A stretch of 64,000 bases of DNA from Methylomonas rapida. GTDB taxonomy: Bacteria; Pseudomonadota; Gammaproteobacteria; Methylococcales; Methylomonadaceae. Made by a program: the position numbers and the translations under genes. The notes below the pieces were generated by a model that saw only the letters and a list, made by a program, of their open reading frames with translations, was not told the origin of the DNA and did not search any database. The first letter of the stretch is position 1, and every line of letters starts with the position of its first letter. Location of the stretch: contig NZ_CP113517.1 in NCBI RefSeq assembly GCF_024360925.2, positions 1,550,001 to 1,614,000 on the forward strand. Direction: 5' to 3'. Positions 47,401-55,375 of this stretch are shown in pieces.

Positions 47401-48587
47401 CCGGTTTTACCGCGGAACTGACCAAGCCGGTGACGTTGTCCGGTCTGCACGATACGCTGGTCGACGTGTTGCGCGGCCATAAACTGCCGGCCGCCTCCCG
47501 TGAGACCGGGACATCGTCGGCGGAACAGGCGTTGACGCAAAACTGCCGTGGTTGCCGCGTGCTGCTGGCCGAAGACAACCCGATCAATCAGACGGTCGCC
47601 TTGACGCTTTTGACCGATGCGGGGTTGTCGGTCGATGTGGCGGACGATGGCAAAAAGGCTCTGGAAATGTGCGAGCACGGCCACTACGACCTGATTTTGA
47701 TGGACATGCAGATGCCGGTCATGGATGGTTTGGACGCGACCCGTGCCATCCGGCAATTGCCCGGCGGACAGCAGATTCCGATATTGGCGATGACGGCCAA
47801 TGCCTTCGGCGAAGATCGGGCCCGCTGCATGCAGGCGGGTATGAATGACTTCCTCGCCAAACCCGTCGATCCGGATGCGTTGTTTGCGATGTTGTTGAAA
47901 TGGTTGCCTGCTCAAACCACGCTGGTCGATACGCTGGAGCCGGACCGATCCGCCGAAAGTGCGCCGCAGGCACCGGCAGTGGATTTGAGCCGCGTGCCGG
48001 GCCTGGATTTGCAGCAAGGATTGAAATGTACGCGCGGCGACATCGGCAGCTATCTGAGTTTGCTCGGTCGTTTCGTGCGCGAGCATGGCAACGACGTCGC
48101 CGGGGCATGCGAACGTTATGCCGCCGCCGATTACGAGGAGGCCAGGCGCTTGGCGCATACGCTGAAAAGCGTATCGGCAACGCTGGGAGCCGGCAGCGTA
48201 AGGGCGGCGGCCGCGGAACTCGAGCAAGCGATTCTGGCGCGGCGCGAGCAGGCGGACATGGAACGATTGGCGCAAAAGCTGGAAGACGAGTACCGGCGTC
48301 TGGCCGCGGCGGTGCTCGATCTGGAATCGTTGTCAGCGGAAGCGGAAGTGGTGCCGGGAGAATTGGATTGGCCCAAACTGGATGCGATATTGGATCAGCT
48401 GGATGCGTTGCTGGAGCAAGGCAACGTGCGCAGCAACGAGGTCTTTCAGGAACACGCCGCCTTGCTGCATGCGGCCCTGGGCAAGCTTGGGCAGGAGCTG
48501 GAACGGGCAATAGACAATTTCGATTATCCGATTGCGCTGGCCAGGCTGCGCGAGGCTCGGCCTGGCTTGCCACGGTCACGATCATGA
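44454..48587 (+). CDS. Large hybrid sensor histidine kinase (TM-GAF-PAS-PAS-HK-REC-REC-Hpt)
   Basis: 1377 residues. DUF4118-like TM bundle (residues about 8-100), GAF (about 150-285), two PAS domains (about 360-620), then the dimerisation/phospho-acceptor helix [19 protein letters not shown]. The ATPase domain follows ([38 protein letters not shown]). The first receiver keeps its Asp ([10 protein letters not shown]), the second is canonical ([30 protein letters not shown]), and a C-terminal Hpt domain carries [17 protein letters not shown]. This is a full phosphorelay in one chain; the final response regulator is not adjacent. Confidence 0.93.
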   Translation: MIGKGLGYKIGAYALALLLPLLMLYCRDHFLVAFGERPLLILFMLPIVCLAVLTGKGPGLTATLTTALLTAYFLIPPIGSFAFGAPHDLFQWSVLIANGFLVSYASEMLHRARFDEAERRRQLEAALNIQRQDQALLLRGKERQRHLAGIVEQVAAVRDMDGLMDVAKRSMRQLIDADGVTVVLRKDGQCCYVDEDAIAPLWKGQCFLLEHCVSGWVMLHAEPAVIEDVYADPRVLQAAYRPTFVKSLSMVPIGRGEPVGAIGSYWAVPHRASDEELELQQAVADAVAVGLDNLRLYRDMALARQAAEQAAEEVRKQATAREEEQNAALDAQIRSRRAALNLMEDAVSARQQLELANAALRESETRFKEIFNGVSDAIFIQELETGRVLEVNYGMCKMYGYRCEDVTSLYVDDLSAGVPPYTWADIQPMIQKAREQGPQTFEWQARARDGRLFWVEVSLKVAEIDSHLRLLVVVRDITERKTAEAELMKLSLAIQQSQESIVITDLQGRIEYVNDTFVRATGYSREEAIGQNPRILKSGKTPSARYDELWEALAQGRTWRGEFVNQRKDGSEYVEFASLSPVRRPDGTVTHYLAIKEDITEKKRLARELDEHRHHLEELVEQRTRELQLAKAAAEAANIAKSTFLANMSHEIRTPLNAIVGFAHLLQRSPLDADQRDKLRKLTDGAHHLLAVINDILDLSKIEAGKLAIESIDFEMEQVLENACALIATKAQSKGIELVIDIEPALVGVFRGDPTHLGQALLNYASNAVKFTEHGAIIVRARLLEESDDELLVRFEVQDSGIGIDPEKLGKLFQYFEQADASTTRKYGGTGLGLAITKRQAELMGGEVGVDSVLGQGSTFWFTARLGKSKTDGKQCLAGSLSNRCVLLVDTASSARDVLKQMLHTLGVRCRIADSVESALADIVTSDSDGAPFDCILLDWQVMGQDMKGLSRRISGLPLRQRPPYLLALIQDDVELRQKVRRAGFTAELTKPVTLSGLHDTLVDVLRGHKLPAASRETGTSSAEQALTQNCRGCRVLLAEDNPINQTVALTLLTDAGLSVDVADDGKKALEMCEHGHYDLILMDMQMPVMDGLDATRAIRQLPGGQQIPILAMTANAFGEDRARCMQAGMNDFLAKPVDPDALFAMLLKWLPAQTTLVDTLEPDRSAESAPQAPAVDLSRVPGLDLQQGLKCTRGDIGSYLSLLGRFVREHGNDVAGACERYAAADYEEARRLAHTLKSVSATLGAGSVRAAAAELEQAILARREQADMERLAQKLEDEYRRLAAAVLDLESLSAEAEVVPGELDWPKLDAILDQLDALLEQGNVRSNEVFQEHAALLHAALGKLGQELERAIDNFDYPIALARLREARPGLPRSRS

Positions 48588-48689
48588 AAAAGCTGCATCA
48601 CCCCGGTAAATGAACGTTTTCTGTGGGAGAAACATGATGCTAAGGAATATGCGAGAAATAAGCTCGATAATCCTAGAAAAATCATTGGG

Positions 48690-48835
48690 TCCACGAAACA
48701 CACGAAATTTGTAAACAGTTATCATCCTAAAGGGCTGCACCGAACAGGTGAATCGATAAGGATCGATAAGCGTTCATAACGCAATGATTTCTTTCGTGTA
48801 TTTCGTGTATTTCGTGCTTTTCGTGGACTATCGAT
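48690..48835. repeat. Dispersed CACGAAA repeat pair in the gap after the kinase gene
   Basis: TCCACGAAACACACGAAATT (48690-48710) faces the inverse TTTCGTGTATTTCGTG...TTTTCGTGGAC (48793-48831), forming a long inverted pair. The same family recurs near 36850 and 55215-55315. The 370-bp gap contains no gene. Confidence 0.65.
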
Positions 48836-48957
48836 GTTTTTAGGATACTGGTAGGTGCGAATTCATTCGCACTGTGCGGATAAATCCGCATCTACGCCGA
48901 AGGCTTGTATAGATTATTTCATGTGCATTCCTGACGATGCCGCGCAAAGCTTTGATG

Positions 48958-49542
48958 TCAGGGCTTGCCCAATAATTCGGCCATGGCAATCACGTTCCTG
49001 GCCATTTCGCCGATGGACACCTTGCGGTCCATCGCCAATTTGCGCAACGCGTGATAAGCCTCTTCCTCGCCATAGCCTTGCGACTTGATCAGAATCGCCT
49101 TGGCGCGGTCGATGTGTTTACGGTCCTCGAGCTGGGTTTTGGTCTTTTGCAGTTCGTTTTTCAAGGCTTGCTGTTCGTTGAAGCGGGCGATGGCCACTTC
49201 TATGATGGCTTTGATGCGGCGCGGCTCCAGGCCATCGACGATATAGGCGCTGACCCCGGCCTTGATGACCTTGTTGATGGTATCGGTTTGCTGGTCTTCC
49301 GCGAACATGATCACCGGCACCGCGCAGCGCTCATTCAGCGTCAGGATCATGCGCAGGATATGGTCGCCAGGCCTGTATAAATTCAGCACCACCGCATCGG
49401 GTTGCAGGTTTTGCACGACTTGAGGCAAGTCCAAGGCCTGCAGTTTCAAGGTAGCCACCTGATAGCCGTGCCGGCCCAGATGTTGTTCCAACGCCATATC
49501 GCTATCGAACTCGTCGATCAGCAACACCTTACGTGCAGTCAT
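48958..49542 (-). CDS. nasT: ANTAR-domain antiterminator NasT
   Basis: 194 residues. The N-terminal pseudo-receiver keeps LLIDEFDSD, but the usual phospho-acceptor position reads VVLNLYRPGD (Asn), so classical phosphorylation is unlikely. A coiled coil leads to the C-terminal ANTAR domain (ERKHIDRAKAILIK-like, YHALRKLAMDRKVSIGEMARNVI). ANTAR proteins bind two-hexaloop leader RNAs and prevent termination; matching leaders occur before nrtA and, less completely, nirB. Normally NasS holds NasT inactive without nitrate, but no nasS is in the window. It overlaps narK by 4 nt. Confidence 0.9.
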   Translation of the reverse strand: MTARKVLLIDEFDSDMALEQHLGRHGYQVATLKLQALDLPQVVQNLQPDAVVLNLYRPGDHILRMILTLNERCAVPVIMFAEDQQTDTINKVIKAGVSAYIVDGLEPRRIKAIIEVAIARFNEQQALKNELQKTKTQLEDRKHIDRAKAILIKSQGYGEEEAYHALRKLAMDRKVSIGEMARNVIAMAELLGKP

Positions 49543-51023
49543 TCGCTTTCCAGCTCGATTTTGATGATCGTTCCGTCGGGGAGGATCTGGTTCATGAAAT
49601 TTCTAGGCTCTTCCAGCCACATGATCAACCCCAGCGACAACAGACAACCGGCACCGAGCACCAGGAAAAAACTGGTCGGCGTCAGGAACGTCAGCGCGAT
49701 CAAAAAGATAATGGCACCGGCATTGCCATAGGCGCCTACGATTCCGGCCACTTCGCCAGTGATCGCGCGACGGATCAGCGGCACGAAAGCAAAAATGGCC
49801 CCTTCGGCGGCCTGCATGAACACGGCGCAGAACAGCGTCACCAGCACCGCCAGGGCAATAGGCCAGTCTGTGGAAATTTGCGCCATCAATAAATAACCCA
49901 ATGCCAGTCCGGTGGTAAACAGCAAAATGGATAAGCGGCGGCCGATACGGTCGCTCAACCAGCCGCCGGCCGGGCGGGCAATGATGTTGGTGATGACAAA
50001 ACTGGAAGCCAACAAGCCCGCATCCAGCATGCCGATCTGTTGACTATCTCTGAAGGTGTTGAAGAAAAACATCGGCAGCATCGATAACACCGCTAATTTG
50101 GAACCGAACGTCATCAAATAACAGACCGCTAGGATGAAAACTTGTTTGTAACGGTATTGATGAATCTCGGGGACGGGCTGACTCAAACGCGCCGCATTGG
50201 TGCCAACCAGCTTATGGGCATGGCCGAAAAACAGTAGCCAAATACCTGTATGTAAGGCTGCGGCCCAAGCCGTGCTTAGTAAGGTGTTCGGTAAAGTAGA
50301 CAATTTCCAGGTCAGTAGCGACAAGCTGGCGTACAGTGGCAGCAGGCTGAGCATATACAAAAACAAATCCTGCACACTGGCAACCTCCATGCTGTTGGCG
50401 TGCCTGACATTTAAGCCGGCCAGTTCCGGCGGCAGATTTTCCACGTTGCGGTAATACACCAGCGAAAACACTAAAGCCAAACAACCGGTGACGGCGACGG
50501 CATAGCGCCAACCGTTTTCCTCGCCCAAATACAGCGCCAAGCCGGGCAAGGCAATCGCCGCTGCCGCAGAACCAAAGTTGCCCCAGCCAGCATAGATGCC
50601 TTCCGCAAAACCCATTTGGCTGGACGGAAACCAGTCGCCGATGATGCGCACGCCGACGACGAAACTGGCGCCTATGAAGCCCAACAAAAATCGCGACCAG
50701 GCCAGCTCGGCAAAATCATCGGCCATCGCGAACATGAAACAAGGCAGGCTGCAAACGGCCAATAACACGCTGTAACTGATGCGGGCACCAAAACGGTCGA
50801 CCAGCAATCCAGTGACAACCCGCGCCGGTATCGCCAGCGCCACATTCAGCAACAAGATGATTTCGATATCGGCGTCGCTGATCTGTAAGTCTTGCTGGAT
50901 CAACATCAACAAAGGCGCGTGATTGAACCAAATCACGAAGCTGATGAAAAAGGCCAGCCAATTCAGGTGCAAGATCTTGGCTTTGCCTTGTAGGGAAAAT
51001 AATTTAAACGGTGCGATGCTCAT
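49539..51023 (-). CDS. narK: MFS nitrate/nitrite transporter
   Basis: 494 residues from MSIAPFKLFSLQGKAKILHL, 12 membrane helices. NarK/NasA-family signature regions are ARVVTGLLVDRFGARISY and FVVGVRIIGDWFPSSQMGFAEGIYAGWGNFGSA. It imports nitrate (and perhaps exports nitrite) across the inner membrane. A longer frame starts at 51056, but the sigma-54 promoter predicted at 51057-51072 would begin transcription near 51047, favouring the ATG at 51023. It is co-transcribed with nasT. It provides a second nitrate uptake route beside NrtABC. Symbol by family; nasA is also used for such carriers. Confidence 0.9.
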   Translation of the reverse strand: MSIAPFKLFSLQGKAKILHLNWLAFFISFVIWFNHAPLLMLIQQDLQISDADIEIILLLNVALAIPARVVTGLLVDRFGARISYSVLLAVCSLPCFMFAMADDFAELAWSRFLLGFIGASFVVGVRIIGDWFPSSQMGFAEGIYAGWGNFGSAAAAIALPGLALYLGEENGWRYAVAVTGCLALVFSLVYYRNVENLPPELAGLNVRHANSMEVASVQDLFLYMLSLLPLYASLSLLTWKLSTLPNTLLSTAWAAALHTGIWLLFFGHAHKLVGTNAARLSQPVPEIHQYRYKQVFILAVCYLMTFGSKLAVLSMLPMFFFNTFRDSQQIGMLDAGLLASSFVITNIIARPAGGWLSDRIGRRLSILLFTTGLALGYLLMAQISTDWPIALAVLVTLFCAVFMQAAEGAIFAFVPLIRRAITGEVAGIVGAYGNAGAIIFLIALTFLTPTSFFLVLGAGCLLSLGLIMWLEEPRNFMNQILPDGTIIKIELESE

Positions 51024-51056
51024 AGCGTTGTGTGCAGCAAAAGTCATCGCTGTCAA

Positions 51057-51072
51057 AGCAGGGAATGTGCCA
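51057..51072 (-). promoter_or_regulatory. Sigma-54 promoter of narK-nasT
   Basis: Minus-strand TGGCACATTCCCTGCT has the invariant GG-N10-GC spacing and a perfect TGGCAC -24 box. The start point near 51047 leaves only a short untranslated leader, so this operon has no ANTAR hairpins. Confidence 0.65.
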
Positions 51073-51113
51073 CGCAGTTAAAAGCCGTTTTGGTTAGGAT
51101 CTGAACAGGATTT

Positions 51114-51162
51114 TGAATCAATTTGGTGCATTTCATGGGGCGCCATGCCTATTTGGGGTGCG
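51114..51162. promoter_or_regulatory. Two NtrC-like sites between divergent sigma-54 promoters
   Basis: TGAATCAATTTGGTGCA (51114-51130) has one perfect NtrC half-site (TGGTGCA). TGCCTATTTGGGGTGCG (51146-51162) is a weaker copy exactly 32 bp further on, the same spacing as at nrtA. They sit between the narK and nirB promoters and could serve both. Confidence 0.55.
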
Positions 51163-51224
51163 TTTTTTGCGGGACCCGGTCACGAGCAAGCTCGCCAGCC
51201 CTTTAGCGGCCTGATTTTTATGTT

Positions 51225-51241
51225 TTGGCATTCATATTGCT
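51225..51241 (+). promoter_or_regulatory. Sigma-54 promoter of nirB-nirD
   Basis: TTGGCATTCATATTGCT has GG and GC separated by 10 bp and nearly matches the nrtA promoter (TTGGCATTGCGATTGCT). The predicted start near 51252 gives a leader of about 150 nt. Confidence 0.75.
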
Positions 51242-51247
51242 TTTCCC

Positions 51248-51343
51248 ATGACAAGTCTCCCGCTGAGCTTACCTTGTCATCATCTTGGACAAAGGCGTCC
51301 TGATTGAATGAGTCACTCGTTCAATTCAGGCCGCTTTTTTTTT
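51248..51343 (+). promoter_or_regulatory. nirB leader: hairpin, ANTAR-like hexaloop and terminator
   Basis: In order: ATGACAAG/CTTGTCAT stem (51248-51280); a short stem GGAC-AAAGGC-GTCC (51287-51300) whose six-base loop has A1 and G4, as ANTAR targets do; then a long terminator stem beginning CCTGA at 51299 and closing TCAGG at 51330, followed by nine T. The hexaloop stem and the terminator share bases 51299-51300, so they are partly exclusive. The first hairpin lacks a standard hexaloop. Confidence 0.65.
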
Positions 51344-51405
51344 GTCCAAAATTTGGCTGACGGCCGCGCGGGGAGGGTCAATTATTCCTTTTGAAGAGGT
51401 TTGAC

Positions 51406-53946
51406 ATGAATACACAACAAACCCTGGTGGTCATCGGCAACGGCATGGTTGGGCAGCATTTTCTGGCCAGCATGGTGCAAAGCCAAGCTTATCAACATTA
51501 CCGCATCGTCACTTTTTGCGAGGAACCGCGTCCGGCTTACGACCGGGTACATTTATCCGAGTTCTTTGCCGGCAAGAATGCCGAGGATTTGTCCTTGGTG
51601 GCTGCGAATTTTTTTACCGAGCATGGCATTCAGATTCATTTAGGTGATAAAGCCGTCTGCATCGATCGCGCACAAAAGACGGTTACTTCGGCCAAGGGTG
51701 TATTGGTTCATTACGACAAACTGGTTTTGGCGACGGGTTCTTACCCCTTCGTACCGCCGGTGCCAGGCCACCAGCGCGCCAACTGTCTGGTCTATCGTAC
51801 CATCGAGGATTTGGAGGCCATTCGAGACGCGGCCGCCAAGGCCAAAATCGGTACCGTCGTCGGCGGTGGATTGCTAGGACTGGAAGCCGCCAAGGCCTTG
51901 ACAGATTTGGGCCTGGAAACCCATGTCGTGGAATTCGCGCCGCGCTTGATGGCCGTGCAGCTCGACGATGGCGGCGGGGCAATGTTGCGGCAAAAAATCG
52001 AGCAACTCGGCGTCAGGGTACATCTGAACAAAAACACCACGTTGATCGATGAGGGCGAAGCGTGCCTGCATAAAATGAATTTCGCCGATGGCGAAGCGTT
52101 GGAAACCGATTTGATTTTGTTCTCGGCCGGCATTCGGCCGCGCGATGAAATCGCCCGCAGCAGCGGCTTGGACGTCGGTCCGCGCGGCGGTATCGTCATC
52201 GACTCGCAGTGCCTCACCTCCGACCCGGACATTTTCGCGATTGGCGAATGCGCGCTATGGAATGGGCAGATTTTTGGCCTAGTGGCGCCCGGCTACACGA
52301 TGGCGCGTACCGTCGTTTCGGTATTATCCGGCGAAGACGCCCGTTTTACCGGTGCCGACATGAGTACGAAATTGAAACTGATGGGCGTCGACGTGGCCAG
52401 CATCGGCGATGCTCATGCCAGAACGCCAGGCGCCATGGTGTACACTTATCAAAACGGCGCAGGCGAAATCTATAAACGCCTGGTGGTCAGTCCGGACAAC
52501 AAACGTTTGCTGGGCGCTGTGCTGGTGGGCGAGGCGGGAGACTACAGCACTTTGTTGCAGTATTGCCTGAACGGTATCGAGCTACCGGCCAACCCAGAAA
52601 CGCTGATCCTGCCGCGAAATGCGGAGGCGCCGGCCGGCCTGGGCCCGGATGCACTGCCGGCCTCGGCACAAATCTGTTCCTGCTACGACGTCAGTAAGGG
52701 TCAGATTTGCAACGCGATCGAAGGCGGCTGCACCACGATGGCGCAACTCAAAGCCGATACCAAAGCCGCCACCGGCTGCGGCGGCTGCGCGGCCTTATTG
52801 AAGTCGGTACTGGACTCGGAACTGACCAAACAGGGCGTGGCCGTCAGTACCGACATTTGCGAGCACTTTCCGCATACCCGCCAGGATTTGTACAACATCA
52901 TCATGGTCGAGCAGATCAAGACCTTTGATCAGTTATTGGATAAACATGGGCGCGGCTTGGGCTGCGAGGTCTGCAAACAAGCCGTCGGTTCGATTCTGGC
53001 GTCCTACTGGAACGATTATATTCTGCAACAGGCCCATGTCGGCCTGCAGGACACCAACGATGCGTTCTTGGCCAACATGCAAAAGGACGGCAGTTATTCC
53101 GTGGTGCCACGCATTCCGGGCGGTGAAATCACGCCGGACATGCTGATCCTGTTGGGGCAAGTCGGCAAGAAGTACCAGTTGTACACCAAAATCACCGGCG
53201 GCCAGCGGGTGGATTTGTTCGGTGCCCGCCTGGAACAATTGCCGTCGATCTGGAAAGAACTGGTCGACGCCGGTTTCGAGTCTGGCCATGCTTACGGCAA
53301 ATCGCTGCGTACCGTAAAATCCTGCGTCGGCAGTACTTGGTGCCGTTTCGGCGTCGATGACAGCGTCGGCCTGGCGATCGAACTGGAAAACCGCTATAAG
53401 GGCCTGCGCGCACCGCACAAGATCAAGTTCGCCGTATCGGGCTGTACCCGCGAATGCGCGGAAGCGCAAGGCAAGGACATCGGCGTGATCGCCACCGAAA
53501 ACGGCTGGAATTTGTATGTTTGCGGCAACGGCGGCATGAAGCCACGCCACGCCGACTTGTTCGCCACCAATCTGGACAAGCAAACCCTGATCCAATACAT
53601 AGACCGGCTATTGATTTTTTACGTGCGCACGGCCGCCCGTTTGCAGCGCACCTCGGTGTGGCTGGAAAACCTAGAAGGCGGGCTGGATTATCTGAAAGCG
53701 GTCATCATCGACGACACGCTCGGCCTGGGCGATGAATTGGAGCGGCAAATGCGGCACGTCATCGCTACTTATCAATGCGAATGGAAAACCACCCTGAACG
53801 ACCCGCAAGCCTTGAAGCGCTTCCGCCATTTCGTCAATAGCGATCAAGCCGACGACCGGGTCGTGTTCGTCGAGGAGCGCGGCCAGATTCGCCCGGCCAC
53901 GCTGGACGAGCGCAAGCATTTCAAGCTGATCGAGGAGGCGGCGTAA
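51406..53946 (+). CDS. nirB: Assimilatory nitrite reductase large subunit NirB
   Basis: 846 residues. The N-terminal FAD/NAD(P)H reductase module (VVIGNGMVG, VVGGGLLGLEAAKAL, FAIGECALWNG) is followed by BFD-like [2Fe-2S] cysteines (CSCYDVSKGQI...GCGGC; GCEVC). The sulfite/nitrite reductase half-domain and the siroheme-[4Fe-4S] site come last (SCVGSTWC and GCTRECAEA). It reduces nitrite to ammonium with NirD. ATG at 51406 is preceded by GAAGAGG. Its NasA partner lies 22 kb away under the same type of control. Confidence 0.96.
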   Translation: MNTQQTLVVIGNGMVGQHFLASMVQSQAYQHYRIVTFCEEPRPAYDRVHLSEFFAGKNAEDLSLVAANFFTEHGIQIHLGDKAVCIDRAQKTVTSAKGVLVHYDKLVLATGSYPFVPPVPGHQRANCLVYRTIEDLEAIRDAAAKAKIGTVVGGGLLGLEAAKALTDLGLETHVVEFAPRLMAVQLDDGGGAMLRQKIEQLGVRVHLNKNTTLIDEGEACLHKMNFADGEALETDLILFSAGIRPRDEIARSSGLDVGPRGGIVIDSQCLTSDPDIFAIGECALWNGQIFGLVAPGYTMARTVVSVLSGEDARFTGADMSTKLKLMGVDVASIGDAHARTPGAMVYTYQNGAGEIYKRLVVSPDNKRLLGAVLVGEAGDYSTLLQYCLNGIELPANPETLILPRNAEAPAGLGPDALPASAQICSCYDVSKGQICNAIEGGCTTMAQLKADTKAATGCGGCAALLKSVLDSELTKQGVAVSTDICEHFPHTRQDLYNIIMVEQIKTFDQLLDKHGRGLGCEVCKQAVGSILASYWNDYILQQAHVGLQDTNDAFLANMQKDGSYSVVPRIPGGEITPDMLILLGQVGKKYQLYTKITGGQRVDLFGARLEQLPSIWKELVDAGFESGHAYGKSLRTVKSCVGSTWCRFGVDDSVGLAIELENRYKGLRAPHKIKFAVSGCTRECAEAQGKDIGVIATENGWNLYVCGNGGMKPRHADLFATNLDKQTLIQYIDRLLIFYVRTAARLQRTSVWLENLEGGLDYLKAVIIDDTLGLGDELERQMRHVIATYQCEWKTTLNDPQALKRFRHFVNSDQADDRVVFVEERGQIRPATLDERKHFKLIEEAA

Positions 53947-53947
53947 C

Positions 53948-54280
53948 ATGAAAGCCTGGATAGACGTATGTCCCGTCGACGATTTACAGGCCGATGCCGG
54001 CGTCTGCGCCCTGGTACGCGGCAAGCAAATCGCGATTTTTTACCTGAGCAAGTTGCCAGCGGTTTATGCAATCGGTAATTTCGATCCCTTTAGCCAGGCC
54101 AATGTGCTGTCGCGCGGCATGGTTGGCGACTTGGGCGGCAAGCCGATGCTGGCCTCGCCGATGTACAAGCAGCATTTCGAGCTTGAAACGGGGGTTTGTT
54201 TCGAGAATGCCGAGGTCAGGATCCCGGTTTATCCGTGCCGCATCGCCCGAGACCGGCTCGAAATCCAGCTCACGGAGTAA
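53948..54280 (+). CDS. nirD: Nitrite reductase small subunit NirD
   Basis: 110 residues, Rieske-like fold without the usual Cys/His cluster ligands, as in assimilatory NirD. Recognisable blocks are CALVRGKQIAIFYL, AIGNFDPFSQANVLSRGMVGDLGG and ASPMYKQHFELETG. The ATG is 1 bp after the nirB stop. It completes the NirBD enzyme. Confidence 0.95.
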   Translation: MKAWIDVCPVDDLQADAGVCALVRGKQIAIFYLSKLPAVYAIGNFDPFSQANVLSRGMVGDLGGKPMLASPMYKQHFELETGVCFENAEVRIPVYPCRIARDRLEIQLTE

Positions 54281-54283
54281 GCC

Positions 54284-55255
54284 ATGAAATATCAATATTA
54301 CATTGCCGACGTATTCACCGACCGTGTTTTCAATGGCGCGCAGATTGCTGTGTTTCCGAACGCGGACGGCTTGAATGCCGAAAAAATGGCCCTGATCGCG
54401 CGGGAACTGAATTTGTCGGAAACCGTGTTCATTTTTCATAAACTGAATGCCGACGATACCCGGCGCATGCGGATTTTTTCGCCGCTGCAGGAAATTCATT
54501 TTGCCGGCCATCCCATCATTGCCGCGGCTTATGTATTGGCGCGATGCGGCGATGTGGTTTTGCAGCAGCCGTTGACGCGGATGATCGTGGAGCAAAATAT
54601 AGGGCCGATCGAGGTCAACATCTCCAGCCAGGACGGCGTGCCGACCTTCGTGCAGTTCTGCCGCGACACCAGCGCCATCGTCGATCATTTCGCGCCGCCG
54701 GATGACGAGTTATGCCAATTTCTCGGGCTGAATCTGTCGGAGCTGGATCATAAAAAATATTCGCCGCGCCTGGTCTCGTGCGGGTTTCCCTATTTGATCG
54801 TGCCGGTCTGGCAATACGAATCGGTGCGCAAGGCGCGCTTCAACTATCAGGCCTGGAGCCAATCCACGGCACCGCAAACCGCCGCGCAGGAAATCCTGTT
54901 ATTCGCGCCCAAATCGCCGAATCGGGACGCCGACTTCCATGCACGCTTGCTGGGGCCCAGAATTGCACCGCACGAAGATCCCCCCATCGGCAGCGCGATG
55001 CCGGCGTTTTGCAGTTATTTGTGTTCGTTCGAGCACACGCAAAAGGGCACGCATGCGTTTGCCGTCGAGCGCGGCGAACTATCCAGCCGCCGCAGCTTGA
55101 TACAGCTGGAAATGGACCATAAACAGCAGGAGAAATTGATGATCCGCATAGGCGGACAGGCGGTCATTTTTGCGGAGGGCGCCATCCATTTGCCCGATAA
55201 ACCTGAAAACGGCAGTAAGTCCACGAAAATCACGAAAGAAATCGTTGCATCATGA
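54284..55255 (+). CDS. PhzF-family isomerase/epimerase-like protein
   Basis: 323 residues. The N-terminal YYIADVFTDRVFNGAQIAVFP, the catalytic-Glu block LNLSETVFI, and RRMRIFSPLQEIHFAGHPIIAAAYVLA are typical of PhzF/diaminopimelate-epimerase-fold proteins. The substrate is unknown. Three bp after nirD and on the same strand, it belongs to the nitrite reductase operon, an uncommon companion. The last dozen or so residues are encoded by a dispersed CACGAAA repeat, so the natural C-terminus may have been extended. Confidence 0.85.
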   Translation: MKYQYYIADVFTDRVFNGAQIAVFPNADGLNAEKMALIARELNLSETVFIFHKLNADDTRRMRIFSPLQEIHFAGHPIIAAAYVLARCGDVVLQQPLTRMIVEQNIGPIEVNISSQDGVPTFVQFCRDTSAIVDHFAPPDDELCQFLGLNLSELDHKKYSPRLVSCGFPYLIVPVWQYESVRKARFNYQAWSQSTAPQTAAQEILLFAPKSPNRDADFHARLLGPRIAPHEDPPIGSAMPAFCSYLCSFEHTQKGTHAFAVERGELSSRRSLIQLEMDHKQQEKLMIRIGGQAVIFAEGAIHLPDKPENGSKSTKITKEIVAS

Positions 55256-55315
55256 AGTTTGCTCTTAGATGTGATGATGGTTTGACACTTTCCGTGATGT
55301 TCGTGTGTTTCGTGG
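55212..55315. repeat. Dispersed CACGAAA inverted repeat overlapping the PhzF gene end
   Basis: TCCACGAAAATCACGAAAG (about 55220-55238) and the inverse TTCGTGTGTTTCGTGGA (about 55302-55318) form an inverted pair like that at 48690-48835. The left arm is read as the C-terminus of the PhzF-family protein. Confidence 0.6.
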
Positions 55316-55375
55316 AGCCAATAATTTTTCCAGGATAAATGCGCGCGTTTAACCTGGCCTTTTGGGCCTAGAAAA

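Noticed and set aside
46548..48275. 575-codon frame antisense to the hybrid kinase
   Set aside because: It has no domain similarity, and the sense strand encodes canonical HK/REC/Hpt motifs throughout.
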